Positions 25,919 through 33,821 of a stretch of 34,551 nucleotides of DNA are shown piece by piece (position 1 is the first letter of the stretch; the number at the start of each line of letters is the position of its first letter). The notes below the pieces were generated by a model that was not told the DNA's origin, did not search any database, and saw only the letters and a program-made list of their open reading frames with translations. The stretch covers positions 1 through 34,551 of the forward strand of contig JACQWJ010000011.1 in NCBI GenBank assembly GCA_016209325.1, given 5' to 3'. Source of the stretch: Candidatus Uhrbacteria bacterium (GTDB taxonomy: Bacteria > Patescibacteriota > Patescibacteriia > UBA9934 > GWF2-40-263). Made by a program: the position numbers and the translations under genes.

Positions 25919-26182
25919 ATGCGCGATCTGTTGATAACACCCCAATTTGAAAAGGACCTGAAAAAAATTTCGTTGAAGGTGCGTTCTCAGACAGATGAAA
26001 TCATCAAACGGCTTCGGAGGAATCCCATCGACTCATCGATTGCGCGAAAAAAGCTACATGGGTTCGAACCAGCATTGTGGCGCGTGCGCATCGGTCCTCA
26101 TCGACTGGTCTATTCATTTACCAAGACAATGCTCGTTCTACACCGCATCCGCCATCGTAAAGACATTTACCGAGATTTATAG
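25919..26182 (+). CDS. RelE/ParE-superfamily toxin
   Basis: 87 aa. The family fold is clear: an N-terminal strand and helices (LLITPQFEKDLKKISLKVRSQTDEIIKRLRRNP), KKLHGFEPALWRVRIGPHRLVYSF for the central sheet, and VLHRIRHRKDIYRDL at the end. RelE members cleave ribosome-bound mRNA and ParE members inhibit gyrase. The LWRVRIGPHRLVYSF pattern is shared by both, so the target is not assigned. The preceding 49-aa gene is the likely antitoxin. Confidence 0.85.
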   Translation: MRDLLITPQFEKDLKKISLKVRSQTDEIIKRLRRNPIDSSIARKKLHGFEPALWRVRIGPHRLVYSFTKTMLVLHRIRHRKDIYRDL

Positions 26183-26226
26183 GGGATCCCGCGTTTTTGG
26201 TAAAAGGGAGAAAAGGAGTATTCTCT

Positions 26227-26757
26227 ATGCTGAACTACAGCGAAAAATTCAAAAATTTGGTCTTGTACATCCTTTCCCATGACTCATATCGGGAGGGTGG
26301 ACTGAAAAAGCTCAACAAGATGCTTTATTTTATCGACTTCTACTTTTACAAGGACCAAGAGCGCTTTATTTCCGATGTGGCGTACGCCAAGGCGGATATG
26401 GGACCCGTTGTGGATGGCTATCAGGAAATCTTTTCAAAGATGATGACAGACGGAGTGTTGAAAAAGCATGCGAACAGGTCGGGTATCCTTGAGGCTAACG
26501 TTCCGTACGACATTGCTTCGTTCGCCCCCGAAGAAATCGAACATATACGAAATGTCCTGGATGCGTATGGAAAGTTGTCTTCGACGATTCTTGAAACAAT
26601 CTCACACCAACAGCAGCCATGGCTTCTGACCAAACAGATGGGAGACATCATCGACCCGGACCTGGCGCTTCTCATCGATAACGGTGAATCGGAGGAAGTG
26701 GACATCCATGATCCCAAGCTTACTTCCGAACTGATCGCTCTCGCCGACTCGGTGTGA
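26227..26757 (+). CDS. Panacea-domain (SocA-like, DUF4065) antitoxin-type protein
   Basis: 176 aa, with a good ribosome-binding site (AAGGAG, 8 nt upstream of ATG). The Panacea signature is seen in GGLKKLNKMLYFIDFYFYKD, VAYAKADMGPVVDGYQEIF and the later LSSTILETISHQQQPWLLTKQ. Panacea domains are known as promiscuous antitoxins neutralising many unrelated toxins, and SocA is a proteolytic adaptor. The toxin is normally the neighbour; here a small frameshifted gene follows 9 nt downstream. Confidence 0.8.
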   Translation: MLNYSEKFKNLVLYILSHDSYREGGLKKLNKMLYFIDFYFYKDQERFISDVAYAKADMGPVVDGYQEIFSKMMTDGVLKKHANRSGILEANVPYDIASFAPEEIEHIRNVLDAYGKLSSTILETISHQQQPWLLTKQMGDIIDPDLALLIDNGESEEVDIHDPKLTSELIALADSV

Positions 26758-26766
26758 CCGCTTCCT

Positions 26767-27068
26767 ATGCAGGTGGAAGTAATCGCCTCCCTCATGCGCG
26801 AAATTGACACAGGCGAGGCGCGAACCAAAAAATTGTTTTTCAAACAGAAGGAATTCTGGAGCGATTTCCAAATTATCCTTCCTTGGTAAAAAAGAAACTG
26901 AAAAACGTGCAGGATAAATACGGATCGCCCTTGTTTGAAATCCGTCTTGACGTCAAACGACGCATTGTGTTCGTGGAACGGGAACCAAACAGGGTTATCT
27001 GGCTCAAGATCTGTACGCACGACGAAGTGGCAAGAAGCAAAACGATTCGGGTAGTGGATCCCTATTAG
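26767..27068 (+). pseudogene. Frameshifted RelE/HigB-like toxin partner of the Panacea gene
   Basis: The first frame, from ATG 26767, gives ~39 aa (start MQVEVIASLMREIDTGEART, end FWSDFQIILPW) and stops at TAA 26887. A frame shifted by -1 continues from ~26883 as VKKKLKNVQDKYGSPLFEIR, then VKRRIVFVEREPNRVIWLKI and CTHDEVARSKTIRVVDPY, up to 27068. Joined, the two make a ~100-aa protein whose second half has the strand pattern of RelE/HigB toxins (lFEIR..., RIVFVE..., VIWLKI). The 61-aa part only has a TTG start and no ribosome-binding site. Inactivation, a sequencing error in CCTTGG/A6, or two separate peptides are the options. The toxin assignment is inference from fold pattern and position. 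Confidence 0.55.
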
Positions 27069-27100
27069 CGAACGAACGATCGAGACCTGGATGATCAGGA

Positions 27101-27137
27101 AAAAATAGGCGAGAAGCAATTGCTCTCGCCTATTTTC
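27101..27137. terminator. Terminator of the Ehr-like operon (bidirectional)
   Basis: AAAATAGGCGAGA (27102-27114) and TCTCGCCTATTTT (27124-27136) form a perfect 13-bp stem around a GCAATTGC core, 5 nt past the stop of the large subunit gene. It has U runs on both strands. It is nearly the same sequence as the terminator at 98-133. Confidence 0.85.
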
Positions 27138-27141
27138 GAAT

Positions 27142-28716
27142 CTAAAGGTCCGTCCCCGAGTAGCTCAGGTTCAGCGACTTGTTGCAGAGCGGGAAGTCCG
27201 GGACGATGTTACCGGGACCGAGCTCTCCGAAGAGGGCCCAGTTGCAGAAGGAGGGGTCGCGGGGGAAGCAGCGGTCGATCTTGCCGTCCTTGATGCGAAC
27301 GATCGTCAGGATCTCGCCGCGCCAGGACTCGACGGCGCCGAGCGCCATACCGTCCCGCGGCTGACAGTCCATTCGAAGGAAGCCATCGGCCGAGAGCATG
27401 GGTAGGAGCTTCTGAATCACCTGCTCCGTGGTCTGCAGTTCCTCGACGCGCATGCGGTAGCGCGCATAGACGTCTCCCGCCTTCTGGGTGACCACGCGCG
27501 GCAACAGCTCGGGCGCGAGATAGGCGGCGTACGGATGGTCGCGGCGCACGTCGCGGTCGAGGCCGGAGGCGCGGGCCGGGAGTCCCAGCGCGCCGTAGGC
27601 TTTGGCCGTCTCGAGCGGGAGCACGCCGGTGGTCTCCAGGCGCTCGTGGAGGCCGTCGGAGACTAGGAACACCTTGAGGAGGGCGTGCATTTCGGCGCAG
27701 ACCGAGGCGACGGTCTTTTCGACGTCCACGCGCTCTTCGGACAACAGGGTCCGAGCCACGCCGCCCGGCACGATGACGCCGCGCCAGAAGCGGTTACCGA
27801 GCAGGCGGGCGGACAGACGGACCAGGTCCTCCTTCACGCGGAATCCCTGGGCGGCCGCGACGGAATACCCCGTTCCCATGCCAGCCATGTTCGAGAGATC
27901 ATGGATGTGCATCGTCAAACGCTCGAGCTCGTGCAACAGTGTGCGAACAAGTCGGGCCTGCTGCGGCACTTCCGCGTCGCAGAGCTTCTCCACGGCCAGG
28001 CAGAAGGCGAGAGCGTGCGAGGGGCTCATGTCGTCCGACACGCGCTCGATGAACGGCATGGCCTCGTCGGGAGTCCTCCCTTCCAGGAGCTTCTCCACGC
28101 CCTTGTGGGTGAAGAACAGCTTGCCTTCGAGCGTGATGATGCGCTCGCCAGCCACGTTGAAGCGGAAGTGTCCCGGCTCGATGATCCCCGCGTGGATGGG
28201 GCCGACGGGAATCTCATAGACCCCCTCCCCCGCCACGTGGTGCATGGGGTACGGCACGTCGTCGTGCGAGAGCTTCGCGTCCCACGCGAAGTCCTTGCGG
28301 AGCGGATGCGTTCCGAGGGGGACGTTCTCGTGATGGACCAGGCGGCGGGGGTCGGGATGGCCCGCGGGCGTCACGCCGAACATGTCGGACAGGAGGCGTT
28401 CATACCAGTGAGCGGCCATGACGGAGCTCGTGACAGAAGGATAGGCAGGGTCGCTTTCCGGAACCTCGGTGGAAACGACGAGCCACTCGTGCGCTTCGTC
28501 AAGGGACAGAACGACGTGGATGCCGAATCCTTTCCTTTCTCTGCGATCATCGGTGCCGAACAGAAGGGAGAGTGGAAGGTTGTGCTCATGGACGAGCACA
28601 TGGACGAGCGGCGCGAACGCTTCCCGCTCCACGCGGATCCAGGTGGTGTCGACCGAGGCGAAGGTAGGCTGGCGTCCGACAGCTTCCAAAACGGCATGCA
28701 TGGTCTTCATATTCAT
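27142..28716 (-). CDS. Ehr-type large subunit (fused NuoCD/HyfG-like), lacking NiFe ligands
   Basis: 524 aa from ATG 28716, overlapping the preceding stop by ATGA. The NuoC-like part (~1-150) has WYERLLSDMFGVTPAGHPD. The NuoD/HycE-like part has GPIHAGIIEPGHFRFNVAGE (~172), FFTHKGVEKLLEG and LLHELERLTMHIHDL. In active group 4 hydrogenases, ERVCGxC and DPCxxC hold the NiFe centre. Here they read ERVSDDM (residues 224-230) and NKSLNLSYSGTDL at the C-terminus, so all four cysteines are gone. This defines the energy-converting-hydrogenase-related (Ehr) class rather than a hydrogenase. The retained EPGHFRF and HELERL segments suggest the fold is intact. It should sit on the cytoplasmic side of the membrane arm; the substrate is unknown. 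Confidence 0.9.
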   Translation of the reverse strand: MNMKTMHAVLEAVGRQPTFASVDTTWIRVEREAFAPLVHVLVHEHNLPLSLLFGTDDRRERKGFGIHVVLSLDEAHEWLVVSTEVPESDPAYPSVTSSVMAAHWYERLLSDMFGVTPAGHPDPRRLVHHENVPLGTHPLRKDFAWDAKLSHDDVPYPMHHVAGEGVYEIPVGPIHAGIIEPGHFRFNVAGERIITLEGKLFFTHKGVEKLLEGRTPDEAMPFIERVSDDMSPSHALAFCLAVEKLCDAEVPQQARLVRTLLHELERLTMHIHDLSNMAGMGTGYSVAAAQGFRVKEDLVRLSARLLGNRFWRGVIVPGGVARTLLSEERVDVEKTVASVCAEMHALLKVFLVSDGLHERLETTGVLPLETAKAYGALGLPARASGLDRDVRRDHPYAAYLAPELLPRVVTQKAGDVYARYRMRVEELQTTEQVIQKLLPMLSADGFLRMDCQPRDGMALGAVESWRGEILTIVRIKDGKIDRCFPRDPSFCNWALFGELGPGNIVPDFPLCNKSLNLSYSGTDL

Positions 28717-30209
28717 AGAGCAACAGAGGAAATGGACTGAGCAACGCGCGTCGCGAATGCGAGGCCCGATGGAAGGAGGAAAAAGACGCCGGCGGCGCCG
28801 AGGAGTGCGAGCTCGCCCGCCATGACGGCATGAGTGAGGGTCCACGGCTCGCGGACCGACTCCACCGCGGGAGGCACTTCCGTGGCGGCGGGCGCGCCCT
28901 CAAACAGGAGGGCAAGGGTATGGCGCATCATTCCGACCGCGACCAGGCTCAAGCCAAGCAGGACGATGAGCGTCGAAACCAGGTGCGTGTTGATGCCGTA
29001 GCCGACCATGAGGTATTCGCTCGCAAACAGGGTCGAACCAGGCATGGCTAGGATACCGAGGATGGCGAGGAGAAACAGGACGGCCGTACGCGGAGCGTGC
29101 GTGAACACCGCCGGAAGATGGTCGAGCTTGGTGGTCTTCCAGCGGAGCAGAATCTCCCCCGCACCGAAGAAGAGGGCGGACTTGGCGAGCGTATGGCCCA
29201 CCATATGCATGACGGCTGGCACAAGCCCAAGGGGACCAAGACCGACGGAGAAGGCGAGGAGCCCCATGTGCTCGATGCTTGAGTAGGCCAGCATGCGCTT
29301 GTAGTTGCGCTGGATGAGCAGGATGAAGCCGGGCAGGAGCACTGAGAGGATGCCGAAGACGAGGAAGAACTTCTCCGTCCATTCCGTGCCGCCAAGCGCC
29401 AGGTCGGTGACGCCCTTGAAGCGGAGGATCGTCACGAACGCCACGTTCAGGAGGATGCCCGACAGCATGGCGGAAATCGGGGAGGGCGTCTTGCTGTGGG
29501 CGTCCGGCAACCAGGTGTGGAGGGGGACGAACCCAACCTTCGTGCCAATGCCGACAAACACGAAGACGAAGGCCCAGCGCATGATGTCTGGAGACAGGGA
29601 GGAGGCGTGCATTCGGAGTGTGTCGAGGTAGAGGAAGTCGGCGTGCTGCAGCCCTCCTACGGCCGCCGCGTGACCAACCATGAGGATGCCCACAAGGCCG
29701 AGCGCGATACCAGTCGAGCAAAGCAGGATGTACTTCCACGCGGCCTCAAGGGCACCATCCTTGGCGTAAAAAGCCACGAGACAGGTCGTTGCGAGCGTGG
29801 TAGCTTCGAGCCCGAACCAGATGACGCCGAGGTGGTTGGCGAGCGCGGTCACGAGCATCGCGAACGCGAACAGGTGCATCATGACGTAGTAGAGGCGGAC
29901 CTGACGGTCCGTGACGAGCCTCTCATGGCGCTCGTGGCCGAGGTAGCGGACGCTGACGACGGCGGTCGCGAGGTAAACGAGGACAATAAGCGACGCGACG
30001 AGGGCGGACATGGGGTCGACAAACCAAATTCCCAAGGACCGCATCTCGACGCGACCCAGGAGGACCGGGAAGGCGGTCGTCCAGACGAATCCGGCCGCCA
30101 CGGAGGCCGCGAGAACACCAAGACCGCGAACAGCCTTAACCGGCACGACGGGCAGCCAGGAGAAGAGGGGTGTCGCAAGCAGGGCGAGAAACGCAAGCGT
30201 CAAATGCAT
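28713..30209 (-). CDS. HyfF-like (NuoL/M/N, MrpD-type) antiporter subunit
   Basis: 498 aa with ~13-14 TM helices. It is the smaller of two proton or sodium translocating antiporter-like subunits. The ion-path residues of the family are present: glutamate in VIWFGLEATTLATTCLV, lysine in LEAAWKYILLCSTG, lysine in GIGTKVGFVPLHTWLPDAHS, histidines in HMVGHTLAKSALFF with its lysine, and the discontinuous helix region SPISAMLSG. The gene is 3 nt after the HyfE-like gene and overlaps the large subunit gene. Hydrogenase-4 HyfF and complex I NuoN are the nearest models. Confidence 0.92.
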   Translation of the reverse strand: MHLTLAFLALLATPLFSWLPVVPVKAVRGLGVLAASVAAGFVWTTAFPVLLGRVEMRSLGIWFVDPMSALVASLIVLVYLATAVVSVRYLGHERHERLVTDRQVRLYYVMMHLFAFAMLVTALANHLGVIWFGLEATTLATTCLVAFYAKDGALEAAWKYILLCSTGIALGLVGILMVGHAAAVGGLQHADFLYLDTLRMHASSLSPDIMRWAFVFVFVGIGTKVGFVPLHTWLPDAHSKTPSPISAMLSGILLNVAFVTILRFKGVTDLALGGTEWTEKFFLVFGILSVLLPGFILLIQRNYKRMLAYSSIEHMGLLAFSVGLGPLGLVPAVMHMVGHTLAKSALFFGAGEILLRWKTTKLDHLPAVFTHAPRTAVLFLLAILGILAMPGSTLFASEYLMVGYGINTHLVSTLIVLLGLSLVAVGMMRHTLALLFEGAPAATEVPPAVESVREPWTLTHAVMAGELALLGAAGVFFLLPSGLAFATRVAQSISSVAL

Positions 30210-30212
30210 ACT

Positions 30213-30869
30213 TTAGTCAGTCAATTCGCGAAGGCTGGCCGTGTCGGACGTGCCGTAGAGCTCCTGTACCTTGTGGCTGAGGAGAGCCATCATGCTGACC
30301 GCGAGGAGCACGATCGAGAAGATGCCCACCTCGATCGCGACGGGGATCACGACGATCGTTGCGAGCGAAAAGGCGGCGATTCCGTTCTCGATGAACAGGA
30401 ACCCCACCATCTGCGAGAAAACATCCCGGCGAAGGACCATCATGAGGATACCCGCGAAGGCCACGGCGATCGAGAGGTAGAGGACATGCGCGGAGGCAGC
30501 CGAGGCAGCGAAGGGCAGGTGCTGGATGAGAAGGGCGGTCACGAGCAGGGCCGCGACGGTGACGAACAGACTGGGCGCTGCGCGCAGGGAGGACTGCAGG
30601 CGTTCGGAAGCACCCGAGCGGCGGATCGCGTTCGTAAGCAGCGCCGGGATGACCAATCCTTTGACGAACAGCGTCCCGAGCGCAAGGGGGTACAGATGTC
30701 CGGACGCATCCCTGACGGCAAAACTGAAGATCAGGAGGGCGAGCGCGATTGAGGAGCAGGCATACAGGCGAAGCAGGCTCTTGACGCGGAAGGTGGGCAT
30801 GGCGAGAACCGAGGCAAAGAGAAAGACAACGGCAAACAGGGGCTCGAGGACCGCAAGTGTGGCTATCAT
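30213..30869 (-). CDS. HyfE-like (NuoK/MrpC-related) membrane subunit
   Basis: 218 aa from ATG 30869, overlapping the HyfC-like stop by ATGA; the ORF-track start at 31049 overlaps that gene needlessly. About seven TM helices are visible. The C-terminal half carries the NuoK-like core, VFSQMVGFLFIENGIAAFSLA, in which the buried glutamate of NuoK/MrpC is kept (FIENG), then VEVGIFSIVLLAVSMMALLSHKV. The order HyfC-HyfE-HyfF matches hydrogenase-4 loci, except that HyfD is absent. Confidence 0.88.
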   Translation of the reverse strand: MIATLAVLEPLFAVVFLFASVLAMPTFRVKSLLRLYACSSIALALLIFSFAVRDASGHLYPLALGTLFVKGLVIPALLTNAIRRSGASERLQSSLRAAPSLFVTVAALLVTALLIQHLPFAASAASAHVLYLSIAVAFAGILMMVLRRDVFSQMVGFLFIENGIAAFSLATIVVIPVAIEVGIFSIVLLAVSMMALLSHKVQELYGTSDTASLRELTD

Positions 30870-31807
30870 AGGAAGAGGGTGAGCAGGAGTCCGGCCAACG
30901 CGATCACGAACGCGAGGGACAGGTATTCCTGCATGCGGTAAAAGCGCATCTTCACGATCGAGGTCTCGAGCAGGGCGAGGAGGAACGAGCCCAGGAGGAG
31001 CTTCAGGAAGGTTCCTACGAGAACCGCGGCCGTCGCTCCCGTCTGCCATGCGCTGGGATGGAAGAGAAATGACGTCGGAACTGTGAAGTTGGCAAGCAGG
31101 AGAAGGAACACTGTCAGACGCAGGGCGGAGGCGTATTCGACCATTGCAAGGTACGGGCCCGAGTACTCGAGCACCATGGCCTCGTGGACCATCGTGAGTT
31201 CGAGGTGTGTCGCCGGATTGTCGACCGGATAGCGCGCGTTTTCGGCAAGGGCGATCAGGACGAGCGCGATCAGGCTGAAAAGGAGCGCGGGTGTAACGAG
31301 GAGCGCCGCGCCTCCGGTCTGGACCATGCCGTCGATGGTGGCATGGCCGCTCGCGACCGCAAAGGCGGCAAAGACGGCAAACACGGCCGGCTCGACCAGG
31401 GATGCAATCGTCATCTCGCGGCTCGATCCCATGCCGCCAAAGGCACTCGCGCTATCGAGTCCTCCCAGTACGAGAAAAACCGAGCCTAACGCGAGGACGC
31501 CGGCTACCAGCATGAAATGACTGTAAGCGGACAGAGCGCTCCCCGTCGAGACGAGCGGTAGGATGAGGACGAGAAAGACGCCCGTGGCGCACACGACGAA
31601 CGGCACGAGGCGAAATACCCAGGAGGTACTCTCGGAAATTACCATCTCACGGCGGAGCATGGTGGCCAGGGCAACATACGGAAGCCAGGGGACGGCTCCC
31701 TGCCGACCTTGGAGGCGCGCCTTGAACCAACGTACCAGGCCGACCGTAAGCGGGGCGAGGCCGAGGACGAGAACTGCTTGGATCACAGTCAAAAGAAGAG
31801 GGCTCAT
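30866..31807 (-). CDS. HyfC-like (NuoH/HycD) membrane subunit
   Basis: 313 aa from ATG 31807, overlapping the HyfB-like stop (ATGA). Eight or so TM helices. It anchors the peripheral arm to the membrane arm. Diagnostic segments are WFKARLQGRQGAVPWLPY near the N-terminus, the loop FGGMGSSREMTIASLVEPAV, and AENARYPVDNPATHLELTMV with HEAMVLEYSGPYLAMVEYAS. The acidic residues of these loops, the NuoH proton-entry funnel (E in SREM, AENAR, HLEL, HEAM, VLEYSG), are all retained, so this subunit looks functional for coupling even though the soluble arm has lost its cofactors. Confidence 0.93.
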   Translation of the reverse strand: MSPLLLTVIQAVLVLGLAPLTVGLVRWFKARLQGRQGAVPWLPYVALATMLRREMVISESTSWVFRLVPFVVCATGVFLVLILPLVSTGSALSAYSHFMLVAGVLALGSVFLVLGGLDSASAFGGMGSSREMTIASLVEPAVFAVFAAFAVASGHATIDGMVQTGGAALLVTPALLFSLIALVLIALAENARYPVDNPATHLELTMVHEAMVLEYSGPYLAMVEYASALRLTVFLLLLANFTVPTSFLFHPSAWQTGATAAVLVGTFLKLLLGSFLLALLETSIVKMRFYRMQEYLSLAFVIALAGLLLTLFL

Positions 31808-33819
31808 AGGGCGATAACCAAGGTCACAAGCAAAGCCAGGAAGATGAACGCAACGTACAACTGGACCGATCCACTCTGCACGCGTCGAACAATGGAAGCC
31901 GCACGCAGACATGTCCGCGCGATCGGAAGGTAGCCATAATCCATCCAGACAGAACGTAGATTCAAAAAAAGTTCACGGCGACAAATCCAGGGATTGGTGG
32001 CAACGACCGGGATCGCGACGACGGTGTTTTTGGTGCGCAGCAAGAAGCGGAAGAAAAAACGGATCGGCGCAGAAAACGCCGTCGCTGTGTACTCCATGCT
32101 GGCGTCAATCGGCTGCCCGCAGTTCCAGGTGTGATAGGAGCGCTCGCGCTTGGCGTCGGAAAGCAGACGACGCAGCAGGAATACGAGTCCGAGGCATGCC
32201 AACAGTCCGAGGAATACAGCGGCCGGAACAACCAAACTCGCATCCGGGCGGATACCGACGATTTCGATTGCTGGCAGACGGTTGGCCGCGCTCACCAGGT
32301 CTTTTCCGCCGACCAGCGACACGAGGGCCGGGGCGAATACGCCCATCCACGCGAGAAGTAGGGCCAAAAGAAGGATGGGAGCGTTCATGGAGGCAGGCGG
32401 CTCTACGGCCTTCTCGGCCGCTTCACTCCGGGGAGCGCCAAGGGTCGCGATGCCGAACAGCTTGACCATGGCGAAGATGGCCAGGGCGCTTGCGAGAACC
32501 ACCGCGAACAGCACGAGCACGAGGACACCGGTCACAGCTCCATCCGTGGGAGCCGCCAGAGATTGCACCAGACTCTGCAGGAACATCCATTCCCCGTAGA
32601 AGGGGCCAAAGGGCGGCAACGCGGCCGCGGACAACGCGAGAACTAGGAAGGCTCCAGAAAGAAGCGGCATACGCTTGGCCAGACCTCCCATGCGCTCAAG
32701 GCTCCGAGTGCCCGTCGCGTGCACGATGGCCCCGGCCGCCAGAAAGAGTCCCGACTTGAAAAGCGCGTGGCTGACGCAGTGAAAAACGGCGGCCAGGAGC
32801 GCGACCACTAGCAACCCCGGAAGGCGGTTGGCGAAAGCGTACGCACCGACACCAATCATAGTGAAGATGATGCCGATGTTCTCGATACTGCTGAACGCAA
32901 GCACACGCTTGATGTCGCGCTCGATCACCGCGTACAAGGCTCCGAAGATGGCGGACGCAAGACCCAGGCCAATGATGACCAGTCCGAAGGTGGCCGGCAG
33001 CGAGGGAATAAGGAAGAGCATCATGCGCAGGAATCCGTACACCGCGACCTTCAACATGACCCCCGACATGAGGGCCGAAATGTGGCTTGGAGCTTGCGGG
33101 TGAGCCTCCGGAAGCCAGGCGTGGAACGGCACGAGGCCCGCCTTCGATCCGAAGCCGAAGAGGAAAAGAAAGAAGGTCAGCGCGAGCGCGGGAGCCGGAA
33201 TGACCTGGGCTGAAAACGCCAGCGTTCGAAAATCAGCCAGAATCGTTCCTTGTGCCAGCACAAAGAAGCCAGTAAGGATGGCGGCCGCGCCGAGATGCGT
33301 CATCACGAAGTAGAACAGGGCGGCCTTTATCGAAGCTGGCTTGCGGTCGGCCATGACAAGGAAGAACGAGGTGATGGACATGAGCTCCCAGAACGCCATG
33401 AATCCGAGGACGTTCGTGGAAAGCAGTACCCCTTGCATGCCAAGGACGAACAGCGCAGTGGCCGCATTCAGGCTCGCAATGTGATAGCCCTCATGGCTCT
33501 GACGCACATACGCGATGGCATATACGGAGCACAGACAGGACACGAGCCCGACGATGGCGAAGAAGATCGCGGAAAACACGTCGAGCGCGAAGGTCATTCC
33601 GAAGAAAAGTCGGACCGAGGCGATCTCAAGCACCTCAAAGTCCTGGACGACGAAGGCGATGCTCGCCACGGCGCCGACGGCGCCCGAGAAAGCGAGGAGG
33701 ATATGGGCAAAATGATGGGCGCGGACACCGAGCAGTGCGACCAGGGCCGCAAAAACGGTGCCGGCGAGACTGGCAAGGATCGCGAACGAAAGGAAGGCGG
33801 GATCCATAGGCATCATCAT
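31804..33819 (-). CDS. HyfB-like (NuoL/MrpA-type) antiporter subunit
   Basis: 671 aa from the first of three ATGs (33819; 33816, 33813 and 33807 are alternatives; no clear ribosome-binding site), beginning 2 nt after the small-subunit stop. About 15-16 TM helices. Key residues: glutamate in LGFMAFWELMSITSFFLV, lysine in FGFGSKAGLVPFHAWLPEAH, SHISALMSGVMLK, and HALFKSGLFLAAGAI with the TM12-type lysine. The C-terminal SYHTWNCGQPIDASMEYTATAF is the characteristic HyfB/HycC tail before a last helix. It should translocate H+ or Na+ across the cytoplasmic membrane. Confidence 0.93.
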   Translation of the reverse strand: MMMPMDPAFLSFAILASLAGTVFAALVALLGVRAHHFAHILLAFSGAVGAVASIAFVVQDFEVLEIASVRLFFGMTFALDVFSAIFFAIVGLVSCLCSVYAIAYVRQSHEGYHIASLNAATALFVLGMQGVLLSTNVLGFMAFWELMSITSFFLVMADRKPASIKAALFYFVMTHLGAAAILTGFFVLAQGTILADFRTLAFSAQVIPAPALALTFFLFLFGFGSKAGLVPFHAWLPEAHPQAPSHISALMSGVMLKVAVYGFLRMMLFLIPSLPATFGLVIIGLGLASAIFGALYAVIERDIKRVLAFSSIENIGIIFTMIGVGAYAFANRLPGLLVVALLAAVFHCVSHALFKSGLFLAAGAIVHATGTRSLERMGGLAKRMPLLSGAFLVLALSAAALPPFGPFYGEWMFLQSLVQSLAAPTDGAVTGVLVLVLFAVVLASALAIFAMVKLFGIATLGAPRSEAAEKAVEPPASMNAPILLLALLLAWMGVFAPALVSLVGGKDLVSAANRLPAIEIVGIRPDASLVVPAAVFLGLLACLGLVFLLRRLLSDAKRERSYHTWNCGQPIDASMEYTATAFSAPIRFFFRFLLRTKNTVVAIPVVATNPWICRRELFLNLRSVWMDYGYLPIARTCLRAASIVRRVQSGSVQLYVAFIFLALLVTLVIAL

Positions 33820-33821
33820 AT

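Noticed and set aside
27685-28740. 351-aa plus-strand ORF
   Set aside because: It is antisense to the Ehr large subunit gene, a shadow frame.
29496-30752. 418-aa plus-strand ORF rich in D, E, H, G and R
   Set aside because: It is antisense to the HyfF- and HyfE-like genes and reads as the complement of hydrophobic codons.
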